The notes beneath the pieces are model-generated. The model worked only from the letters and a program-made list of their open reading frames with translations. It did not search any database and was not told the DNA's origin. The translations under genes and the position numbers were made by a program. Shown here in pieces: positions 7,295 through 12,144 of a stretch of DNA of 12,144 bases (position 1 is the stretch's first letter; each line of letters begins with the position of its first letter). Source of the DNA: Chloroflexota bacterium (GTDB lineage: Bacteria > Chloroflexota > Anaerolineae > UBA1429); NCBI GenBank assembly GCA_012513595.1, contig JAAZBY010000257.1, positions 1 to 12,144 of the forward strand, written 5' to 3'.

Positions 7295-8056
7295 TCATGG
7301 GTTGGCTGCCCCGCGCAGGGCGCGATGAGACCCCAAGGCGTCCTTGGCGGCGGCCTGCTCAGCCGCCTGCTTGGTGTTGCCCTCTCCCTGGCCCCAGACT
7401 GTCTCATCGACCAGGGCCTGGGCCGTGAAGCGCTTGGCATGGTCAGGCCCGACCGCGCTGACGATGCGGTAGTAGGGCGTCACGCGCAGGGCGGCCTGTA
7501 CCGCCTCTTGGAGGCGGGTCTTGGCGTCACGCGAGCCGGCGCGGGCGTCGATCTCGGAGGCGTGCGCCTCCAGGAAGGCGTGTACCCAGGGGCGTACCCC
7601 CTCCAGGCCCGCGTCGAGGTAGGCGGCGCCCACCAGGGCCTCAAAGCCCGCGCACAGGTTGGCGGAGCGGTCGTCGCCGCCGGAACCAAGCTCGCCCTTG
7701 CCCAGGAGCAGATGCTGCCCGAGGGCGATCTCGCCGGCAAAGGAGGCCAGGGTCTCGGTGCGTACGATGTGAGCGCGCACGGTGGTCAGCTCGCCTTCGT
7801 CGGCGTCGGGGTAGCGGCGAAAGAGCCACTCTCCAACGATCAGGTCCAGGACGGCATCGCCCAGGAACTCCAGCCGCTGATTGTCCGACACGGGGTGCCC
7901 CGGATGCTCATTGACATAAGAGCGATGCGTCAGAGCCTCGTGCAAGAGGTCCACGTTCTGAAAGCGCAGGCCGATGCGCTCCTCGTACGCGCGCAGCGGG
8001 CACTGCTCGTCCGGCTGGGAGCCAGGGCCCGCATTGGTGGCAGAATCACTAGTCAC
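7295..8056 (-). CDS. rnc: ribonuclease III with an altered metal-binding site
   Basis: RNase III cuts double-stranded RNA in rRNA processing and mRNA turnover. The 253-residue protein has the usual two domains: a nuclease domain (about 20-170) with the signature NQRLEFLGDAVLDLIV (59-74), and a double-stranded-RNA-binding domain (about 178-246) with the KQAAEQAAAKDAL helix. Matched to E. coli, the metal-site residues E41, D45, E65 and E117 are E63, D67, E87 and E139. The position of D114 is Ala136 (codon GCG) and that of E38 is Gln60. Gln at the latter position is seen in other active RNases III; Ala at the former is unexpected. The start is a GTG at 8056, one base after the ROK stop codon, with AGGA nine bases upstream inside the ROK gene, so translation is probably coupled. 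The first 20 residues are polar and not conserved, so a later start cannot be excluded. Confidence 0.93.
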   Translation of the reverse strand: MTSDSATNAGPGSQPDEQCPLRAYEERIGLRFQNVDLLHEALTHRSYVNEHPGHPVSDNQRLEFLGDAVLDLIVGEWLFRRYPDADEGELTTVRAHIVRTETLASFAGEIALGQHLLLGKGELGSGGDDRSANLCAGFEALVGAAYLDAGLEGVRPWVHAFLEAHASEIDARAGSRDAKTRLQEAVQAALRVTPYYRIVSAVGPDHAKRFTAQALVDETVWGQGEGNTKQAAEQAAAKDALGSHRALRGAANP

Positions 8057-8057
8057 A

Positions 8058-9023
8058 TCAAGGTTTCCTATTCAGTGCCCTGTCGATGAGCGCCACGGCG
8101 CCCATGAGGACCACGTCGTCGCCCAGGGCGGCGCGCACGACGCGGACGTTGCGCATGGCAGCCATGGCATGTAGGGGAATGGTCTCGCGGATCATGTCCA
8201 GGAAAAAGGCGCCGCTGTTGGTGACGCCGCCGCCCAGCACGAACAACTCCGGGTTCAGGATGTTGCACAGGTTGGCCAGCCCGATGCCGATGTAGGTGGC
8301 CGCCCGGCGGAGGATCTCGATGGCCGCCGCATCACCGCCGGCAGCCGCCTTGGAGACGGTCCGCGCGGTGACTGCCGCGATATCGCCGCCAGCCAGGTCG
8401 AGGAGGGCCGCGCCGCGCGGGAGGGCGGCCGCCTCCCGGCCCATCCGGCCGATGGCGGGGCCGGCTGCGAGCGCCTCCAGGCAGCCCCTGTTGCCGCAGC
8501 CGCACAGGGGGCCGTCCACCAGGATGGTTTGGTGACCGATCTCACCGGCGAACCCTCCGTGGCCGAGAAAGAGCTCGCCGCCGGCAATGATCCCGCCGCC
8601 GATGCCGGTGCTGACCGTCATATAGACCATGTCGGCGACGCCGCGCCCGGCGCCAAAGCGCTGCTCGCCCAGGGCGGCCAGGTTGGCGTCGTTGCCCAGC
8701 TCCACCGGGCGGCCAAAGCGCTCGGCGATGATGCTGCGCAGGGGCACGCCGTCCCAGCCGGGCAGGTTGGGCGCGTGCACCACCACGCCGGAATACGGGT
8801 CGAGCGGCCCGGGGGCGCCCACGCCGATGCCGGCGACCGCCTCCCACGGCAGGGTGCCGACGGCCTCGATGATCGTCTGATGGATGCGCTCGATGACCGC
8901 AGCGCACCCTTCCTGCGCCAGGGTGAGGGTTGCCGCACGGCTCAGGACCTGTCCTTGGCCGTCGCAGACGAGGGCGCGTATCTGCGTGCCCCCCAGGTCT
9001 ACGCCGATGAAGTGCTTACTCAT
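8058..9023 (-). CDS. ROK-family sugar kinase, glucokinase-like
   Basis: This 321-residue protein has the length and motifs of ROK kinases, which phosphorylate glucose or related hexoses with ATP in the cytoplasm. It starts with the phosphate-binding motif DLGGTQIR (9-16). The active-site segment GNDANLAALGE contains the catalytic Asp112. STGIGGGII (138-146) forms the second phosphate loop. GEIGH supplies zinc ligand His164, and CGCGNRGCLE supplies Cys174, Cys176 and Cys181, so the structural zinc site is complete. The absence of an N-terminal helix-turn-helix argues for an enzyme and not a ROK repressor. Sugar specificity (glucose, N-acetylglucosamine, N-acetylmannosamine) cannot be decided from sequence. 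The ATG at 9021-9023 is chosen because AGGAG lies five bases upstream and the motif DLGGT then falls at the usual distance; the open frame extends further upstream but across the promoter. It is the first gene of a likely ROK-rnc(-smc) operon. Confidence 0.9.
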   Translation of the reverse strand: MSKHFIGVDLGGTQIRALVCDGQGQVLSRAATLTLAQEGCAAVIERIHQTIIEAVGTLPWEAVAGIGVGAPGPLDPYSGVVVHAPNLPGWDGVPLRSIIAERFGRPVELGNDANLAALGEQRFGAGRGVADMVYMTVSTGIGGGIIAGGELFLGHGGFAGEIGHQTILVDGPLCGCGNRGCLEALAAGPAIGRMGREAAALPRGAALLDLAGGDIAAVTARTVSKAAAGGDAAAIEILRRAATYIGIGLANLCNILNPELFVLGGGVTNSGAFFLDMIRETIPLHAMAAMRNVRVVRAALGDDVVLMGAVALIDRALNRKP

Positions 9024-9078
9024 GCAGACTCCTGGTCGCGGTTGGGTTGGCGATGCAATAGATACCTGCGGCTCGCCG

Positions 9079-9108
9079 AGTATACCACCAGACAGTAGCC
9101 ATCGGCAA
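9079..9108 (-). promoter_or_regulatory. promoter of the ROK-rnc operon
   Basis: On the minus strand a -35-like TTGCCG (9103-9108, 4/6) is followed after 18 bases by TATACT (9079-9084). The -10 is preceded by TGG, giving an extended TGn -10. The start would lie about 50 bases before the ROK ATG. It is back to back with the selenium-operon promoter; the two -10 elements are about 75 bases apart. Confidence 0.6.
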
Positions 9109-9134
9109 AGGCGGCATGCCTGCGCCGCGTGTCG

Positions 9135-9163
9135 TTTGCGTGCCGTGGTAGACGGCGTATAAT
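9135..9163 (+). promoter_or_regulatory. promoter of the selenium operon
   Basis: A perfect TATAAT lies at 9158-9163. The -35 is weak: TTTGCG at 9135-9140 with a 17-base spacer, or TTGCGT at 9136-9141 with 16, each 3/6. Transcription would start near 9170 and read through a leader of about 260 bases before the first recognisable enzyme gene. A weak -35 together with a perfect -10 fits a promoter helped by an activator, but no operator can be seen. Confidence 0.6.
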
Positions 9164-9200
9164 GCCGCCAAGCAAGTCGGTATTCACACAGGAGGGACGC

Positions 9201-9230
9201 GTGCCCAAGTTGCTGCATCGGCTCGCCTGA
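9201..9230 (+). CDS. possible 9-codon leader peptide
   Basis: A GTG at 9201 has GGAGGG four bases upstream (9191-9196) and encodes MPKLLHRLA before a TGA at 9228-9230. The strong ribosome site, the position about 30 bases after the predicted transcription start and the hairpins downstream fit a leader peptide. It has no Cys codon, so classical cysteine attenuation is unlikely. If the TGA were read through, the frame would continue 23 more codons to a TAG at 9300-9302. It could equally be a chance ORF. Confidence 0.3.
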   Translation: MPKLLHRLA

Positions 9231-9330
9231 ATCGTCCGGCCGGGCGCCGGGTGGCGCTCGCCGGGATTGCCGCACGCGTCGGGCCCTTGGGGGGGTGCGT
9301 AGCGCTCACGCTATGAGTCTCCTTGTCTGG

Positions 9331-9362
9331 GATGCCACCGAGGCGTGTCGGTGGCATCTTTG
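9331..9362 (+). terminator. perfect hairpin in the leader, probable attenuator/terminator
   Basis: GATGCCACCG (9331-9340) and CGGTGGCATC (9349-9358) form a perfect 10-bp stem with an 8-base loop. TTTGCGTT follows, a short broken U-tract. It lies 70 bases upstream of the cysteine desulfurase start and well downstream of the promoter. There is no T-tract in the other direction, so it acts, if at all, on plus-strand transcription. Confidence 0.6.
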
Positions 9363-9427
9363 CGTTACGGCGGCTGGCGTCGGCCTGGCCCGGAACCGTG
9401 TGCCCACAGAACCTGGCGGAGAGAGCG

Positions 9428-10579
9428 ATGATCTACCTGGACAATGCGGCCACTTCGTGGCCCAAGCCCCCCGGCGTGATCGAGGCGATGGCGGCCTTCA
9501 TGGCCGAGGTCGGCGCCAACCCCGGGCGGTCAGGCCATCGGCTGGCGGTGGAGGCGGGCCGGCTGGTGTACTCGACGCGCGAGGCGGTGGCCGACCTGTT
9601 CCGGGCCGCCGACCCGCTGCGGGTGGTCTTTGGCCAGAACGTGACCGAGGCGCTCAACCTGGCCCTGCGGGGGGTGTTGCGCCCGGGCGACCACGTCGTC
9701 ACCAGCAGCATGGAGCACAACTCGGTGATGCGCCCCCTGCGGGCCCTCCAGCGCCAGGGCGTGGAGGTCACCGTGGTGGGCTGCTCTCCGGAGGGCGTGC
9801 TGCTCCCGGCCGACGTCGAGGCGGCGCTGCGCCCCAACACGGCCATGATCGCGCTGACCCATGCCTCGAACGTGATCGGGACGGTGCTGCCGATCGGCGA
9901 GGTGGGCCTGCTGGCCAGGCGACGGGGAGTCCCCCTCCTCGTGGATGCCGCCCAGACGGCGGGCGCTTACCCGCTGGACATGCAGGCCCTGCACATCGAC
10001 CTGCTGGCCATCACCGGGCACAAGGCGCTGTTGGGGCCTATGGGTACGGGGGGGCTGATCGTGGCGCCCGAGTTCGACGCCAAGCGCATCACACCCCTCA
10101 AGCGTGGTGGCACCGGCAGCCGCTCGGACCTGGAGGAGCAGCCCGACTTTTTGCCCGACGCCTGCGAGAGTGGCACCCTGAACGTGCCGGGCCTGGCCGG
10201 GCTGCGAGCCGGCGTTCGCTGGGTGCTCGCCCGCGGGGTGGAGGAAATCCGCAGGCACGAGGTGCGCCTCACGCAGCGGCTCATCGATGGCCTGGTGAGC
10301 ATCAGCGGCGTGACGGTGTACGGCACGCGCGACGCCGAGCGGCAGGCCGCGACCGTCTCGTTCCATGTCGCCGGGCTCGAACCCTCCGAGGTGGGCCTGC
10401 GCCTGGACGACGAGTACGGCGTGCTCTGCCGGGTCGGGCTGCACTGTGCGCCGGCGGCACACCGGACGATGGGGACCTTTCCGCGGGGCACGGTGCGCTT
10501 TGGCCTCGGCGCGCTGAACACCAGCGAGGAGATCGACGCCGCCCTGGCTGCCGTCGAGGCGTTGGCCCGGAGGACGTGA
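9428..10579 (+). CDS. cysteine desulfurase / selenocysteine lyase-like enzyme of the selenium operon
   Basis: This 383-residue PLP enzyme is a class V aminotransferase of the cysteine desulfurase type. It takes sulfur (or selenium) from cysteine (or selenocysteine) onto an active-site Cys as a persulfide or perselenide. The start MIYLDNAATSWPKP is typical. Visible residues are His97 in MEHNS, Asp173 and Gln176 in LVDAAQ, the Schiff-base Lys199 in ITGHKALLG, and the mobile-loop Cys340 in RVGLHCAPAAHRTMGT. These patterns match the subfamily TIGR01977 (EF2568-like), which occurs beside selenium genes. I infer it feeds selenium to the proteins encoded downstream. The ATG at 9428 has GGAG six bases upstream; the open frame extends further upstream, but through the leader hairpin and without family similarity. 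The stop overlaps the next start by one base (TGATG), implying coupled translation. Confidence 0.92.
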   Translation: MIYLDNAATSWPKPPGVIEAMAAFMAEVGANPGRSGHRLAVEAGRLVYSTREAVADLFRAADPLRVVFGQNVTEALNLALRGVLRPGDHVVTSSMEHNSVMRPLRALQRQGVEVTVVGCSPEGVLLPADVEAALRPNTAMIALTHASNVIGTVLPIGEVGLLARRRGVPLLVDAAQTAGAYPLDMQALHIDLLAITGHKALLGPMGTGGLIVAPEFDAKRITPLKRGGTGSRSDLEEQPDFLPDACESGTLNVPGLAGLRAGVRWVLARGVEEIRRHEVRLTQRLIDGLVSISGVTVYGTRDAERQAATVSFHVAGLEPSEVGLRLDDEYGVLCRVGLHCAPAAHRTMGTFPRGTVRFGLGALNTSEEIDAALAAVEALARRT

Positions 10580-10809
10580 TGCACGGAGACCGTTACGTGG
10601 TGATCCTGTTTCCCAGCACCAGCCACGCGGTGCGGGCCGAGTCTCTGTTGGTGCGCGCCGGGGTGGAGTGCCGCCTGATCCCGGTGCCCCGGCAGTTCAG
10701 CTCGGATTGCGGCGTCTGCATCCGCCTGCAGCCCGAGCTCGAGGATCGTGCGCTGGAGGTTCTCGGCCAGGCCGGGGTCACCATCCAGGGGGTACACACG
10801 CTGGAGTGA
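10579..10809 (+). CDS. DUF3343 small Se/S-carrier-like protein
   Basis: This 76-residue protein belongs to the DUF3343 family (PF11823), small proteins found next to selenium-metabolism genes and proposed to carry selenium or sulfur. The fold pattern is beta-alpha-beta: YVVILFPSTSHAVRAESLL, then the conserved motif LIPVPRQFSSDCGVCIRL (residues 33-50), then a helix and a final strand. The key residue is Cys44 after SSD. A second Cys47 makes a CGVC pair; the family often shows only the first Cys, so this may be a redox-active or bidentate version. The start ATG at 10579 overlaps the previous stop and has GGAGG five bases upstream. It sits between the desulfurase and YedF, where a selenium shuttle would be expected. 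No biochemical function is established that I know of. Confidence 0.88.
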   Translation: MHGDRYVVILFPSTSHAVRAESLLVRAGVECRLIPVPRQFSSDCGVCIRLQPELEDRALEVLGQAGVTIQGVHTLE

Positions 10810-10835
10810 GCTGGAGTCGATAGCGGAGGTGCGCG

Positions 10836-11474
10836 GTGGATAGAGTAGTGGATGCCAGGGGGCTGGCCTGCCCGCAGCCCGTGATTCTCACGCGCCGGGC
10901 GATGCGCGACGCCGCCGCCGGCGCTATCATCACTGTGGTGGATAACGACAACGCCCGCCAGAACGTCACGCGGATGGCCGAACGGGAAGGGTACCAGGTG
11001 CGCACGGAGGTGCGCGCCGAGGGCATCTTTCTGCACCTGACCCCGGGGCAGGCCTCGCCCAGCGACCAGGGCAGCGCCCCTGCCGAGGTGGCCGCCTCGG
11101 CGCCTGGCCCGCTGGCCCAGGTCCGCTCGGCCGAGGGCCCGCTGGTGCTCGTGGTACCCTCTGACCTGTTGGGCCGCGGGGAGGCGCCGGAACTGGGGCG
11201 CATTCTGATGCGCGGGTTCTTCCACGCCATCGGTGAGGTGCAGCATCTGCCCCAGGCGGTGTATTTCCTGAACAACGGGGTGCGTCTGGCCGTCGCGGGC
11301 TCCCCGGTCCTTGAGGACCTTGCCGCGCTGGCGGGCCGGGGGGTGCACGTCGCCTCTTGCGGGACCTGCCTGGACTACCTGGGCCTCAAGGACCAGGTGG
11401 CCGTCGGAGAGGTCACCAACATGTACGCCATCGTGGAGGCTCTGCTGGGCGCGGCGCGGGTGGTGACCCTGTGA
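10836..11474 (+). CDS. yedF: selenium metabolism protein YedF (TusA + DsrE-like domains)
   Basis: The 212-residue protein joins two sulfur-relay-type domains and fits TIGR03527, selenium_YedF. Residues 1-70 are a TusA-like domain with the signature GLACPQPV and the carrier Cys12. An Ala/Ser/Pro linker runs from about 72 to 100. The C-terminal DsrE-like domain (about 102-212) has FFHAIGE, YFLNNGVRLA and the motif SCGTCLDYLGLKD with Cys175 and Cys178. The protein presumably receives selenium on one thiol and passes it on, between the desulfurase/DUF3343 pair and SelD; this role is inferred from gene neighbourhood across genomes. The start is GTG at 10836 with GGAGGT five bases upstream. It is 26 bases after the DUF3343 stop and 32 bases before selD, so all four genes should be co-transcribed. 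Confidence 0.92.
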   Translation: MDRVVDARGLACPQPVILTRRAMRDAAAGAIITVVDNDNARQNVTRMAEREGYQVRTEVRAEGIFLHLTPGQASPSDQGSAPAEVAASAPGPLAQVRSAEGPLVLVVPSDLLGRGEAPELGRILMRGFFHAIGEVQHLPQAVYFLNNGVRLAVAGSPVLEDLAALAGRGVHVASCGTCLDYLGLKDQVAVGEVTNMYAIVEALLGAARVVTL

Positions 11475-11506
11475 GCCCCGCCAGCCGGGCGCAGAAAGGG
11501 GGAGGC

Positions 11507-12144
11507 ATGGCCGGGAAGATACGGCTTACGGCGCTGACCACGGCCGCCGGTTGAGCGGCCAAGATGGGCCCTGAGGCCCTGGCGCAGGTGCTGCGCCCTC
11601 TGCGAGACATCTTTCGCCCGAGCGACTACCCCGACCTCCTGGTTGGGCTGGAGGTGGCCGACGATGCCGCCGTGTATCGGGTGACGGACGACCTGGCCAT
11701 CATCCAGACGCTGGACTTTTTCACGCCGGTGGTCGACGATCCCTTTGCCTACGGGGCCATCGCGGCGGCCAACGCCATGAGCGACATCTACGCCATGGGC
11801 GGGCGGGTGGTCCTGGCGCTGAATATCGCCGCCTTCCCGCCAGACCTGCCGACCGAGGTGGCCAGCGAGATCCTGCGCGGTGGCGGGAGTAAGGTCCGCG
11901 AGGCGGGGGGCGTCCTGGCGGGCGGCCACACCATCGACGATGAGGAGCCCAAGTACGGGCTGGCGGTGATGGGCACTGTGCATCCGGGCCGCATTCTGAC
12001 CAAGGGAGGGGCGCGGCCGGGCGACCTGCTCGTGCTGACCAAGCCGCTGGGCGTCGGGATCGTGACGACCGCCGCCAAGGGAGACGTGGCCGACCCGGCC
12101 CACCTGCAGGAGGCGATCGCCAGCATGGTGCGGCTCAACGGCGA
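11507..12144 (+). CDS. selD: selenoprotein selenide, water dikinase with in-frame UGA (3' partial)
   Basis: SelD makes selenophosphate, the selenium donor for selenocysteine tRNA and other uses, from selenide and ATP. The ATG at 11507 has AAGGGG five bases upstream. Codon 16 is TGA (11552-11554). The flanking pattern TTAAG-U-AAKMGPEAL places it exactly on the catalytic Cys/Sec position, with the essential Lys three residues later (Lys19, compare Cys17 and Lys20 of E. coli). After the TGA the frame stays open to the window end, 212 codons in all. It carries the metal and nucleotide motifs ADDAAVYR, LDFFTPVVDDPFAYG (Asp70), AANAMSDIYAMGG (Asp93), GGHTIDDEEPKYG and LTKPLGVGI. The protein is therefore a Sec-SelD, about two thirds visible. 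Starting at the next ATG (codon 20) would lose the active site. The upstream genes form its operon. selA, selB and selC must be elsewhere. Confidence 0.95.
11581..11597 (+). promoter_or_regulatory. candidate bacterial SECIS hairpin for SelD codon 16
   Basis: GGCGCAG (11581-11587) pairs perfectly with CTGCGCC (11591-11597) around the loop GUG. The loop begins 33 bases after the TGA, within the spacing usual for bacterial SECIS elements, and has the G and U expected in the apical loop that SelB contacts. Outer pairing GAG (11573-11575) with CTC (11598-11600) is possible across a 5-base bulge. A competing 5-bp hairpin, GGGCC/GGCCC at 11566-11579 with loop CUGA, lies nearer to the TGA but does not start its loop with G or GU. 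The element lies inside the coding sequence. Confidence 0.55.

Larger units (their letters stand above)
9170..9427 (+). promoter_or_regulatory. long structured leader of the selenium operon
   Basis: About 258 bases separate the expected transcription start from the cysteine desulfurase ATG. In order the leader holds a Shine-Dalgarno with a 9-codon ORF (9201-9230). A hairpin directly after its TGA follows (arms CCGGC/GCCGG, 9236-9240 with 9246-9250). Next is a 7-bp hairpin at 9298-9315 including a G-U pair, then the strong hairpin at 9331-9358. GGTGGC at 9250-9255 can pair with GCCACC at 9334-9339 inside the last hairpin, so an alternative fold that opens it is possible. I do not recognise a known riboswitch class. 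The layout resembles transcription attenuation, but this is inference from GC-rich sequence where chance pairing is common. Confidence 0.45.

Noticed and set aside
5638..7428. A 596-codon open frame on the plus strand opposite smc.
   Set aside because: It is the complement of SMC coiled-coil and head codons in GC-rich DNA, shows Gly/Leu/Arg-rich sequence with no family motif, and SMC is unambiguous.
9024..9275. N-terminal extension of the ROK open frame.
   Set aside because: It crosses the ROK promoter and the divergent promoter, lacks family similarity, and a good ribosome site supports the ATG at 9023.
9249..9362. T-box riboswitch in the selenium-operon leader, suggested by GGGTGGC and CGGTGGCA.
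   Set aside because: The full T-box consensus (GGGTGGnACCGCG type) is not present, and the similar bases fall in the wrong arm of the hairpin.
9295..10578. Long open frame overlapping the cysteine desulfurase and leading into DUF3343.
   Set aside because: The upstream part is Gly/Arg/Ala-rich frame-shadow sequence. Only the part from the ATG at 10579 matches DUF3343.
11564..12144. selD starting at the ATG of codon 20.
   Set aside because: It would remove the catalytic Sec16 and Lys19. The upstream ATG with ribosome site and matching N-terminal sequence is far better.

Overview
The window is strongly GC-rich bacterial chromosome (third codon positions mostly G or C, GTG and TTG starts alongside ATG, dense gene packing). 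It has no mobile elements, CRISPR arrays, tRNAs or rRNAs that I can see. The gene mix suggests an anaerobic or facultative Gram-positive-type or Chloroflexota (Anaerolineae-like) genome that uses selenocysteine: a YfhO-type membrane protein, an AmaP/Asp23-like protein, ScpB, SMC, RNase III, a ROK kinase and a selenium operon. The lineage is inferred from context, not from a marker gene.

Left part, plus strand: the 3' end of a YfhO-like polytopic membrane protein (2-1618, 5' partial). A well-formed sigma70-type promoter (1708-1736) follows, with an AmaP-like membrane protein carrying a long Pro/Ala/Glu tail (1787-2788). A strong hairpin separates it from scpB (2904-3452, TTG start).

Middle, minus strand: a probable operon read right to left, ROK kinase (9023-8058), RNase III (8056-7295) and SMC (7158-3508). 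ROK and rnc are one base apart. smc follows after 136 bases and may have its own weak promoter. SMC and ScpB, partners in the condensin complex, are encoded tail to tail with 55 bases between them. No scpA is in the window. The RNase III has Ala at one of the conserved metal-binding acidic positions.

Right part, plus strand: a selenium operon divergent from ROK. A promoter (-10 at 9158-9163) drives a leader of about 260 bases with a 9-codon mini-ORF and a perfect 10-bp hairpin resembling an attenuator. Then come a cysteine desulfurase-type enzyme (9428-10579), a 76-aa DUF3343 Se/S-carrier-like protein (10579-10809), YedF (10836-11474) and selD (11507 to the window end). The selD gene has an in-frame TGA at codon 16, exactly at the catalytic Cys/Sec position, so ordinary gene calling misses it or truncates it. 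A hairpin with a GUG loop lies 33 bases after the TGA and is a candidate bacterial SECIS element. Together the four genes plausibly mobilise selenium from cysteine/selenocysteine, carry it on protein thiols and activate it to selenophosphate.

The most noteworthy items are the hidden selenoprotein SelD with its candidate SECIS, the compact selenium-delivery operon with an unexplained structured leader, and the RNase III active-site substitution.
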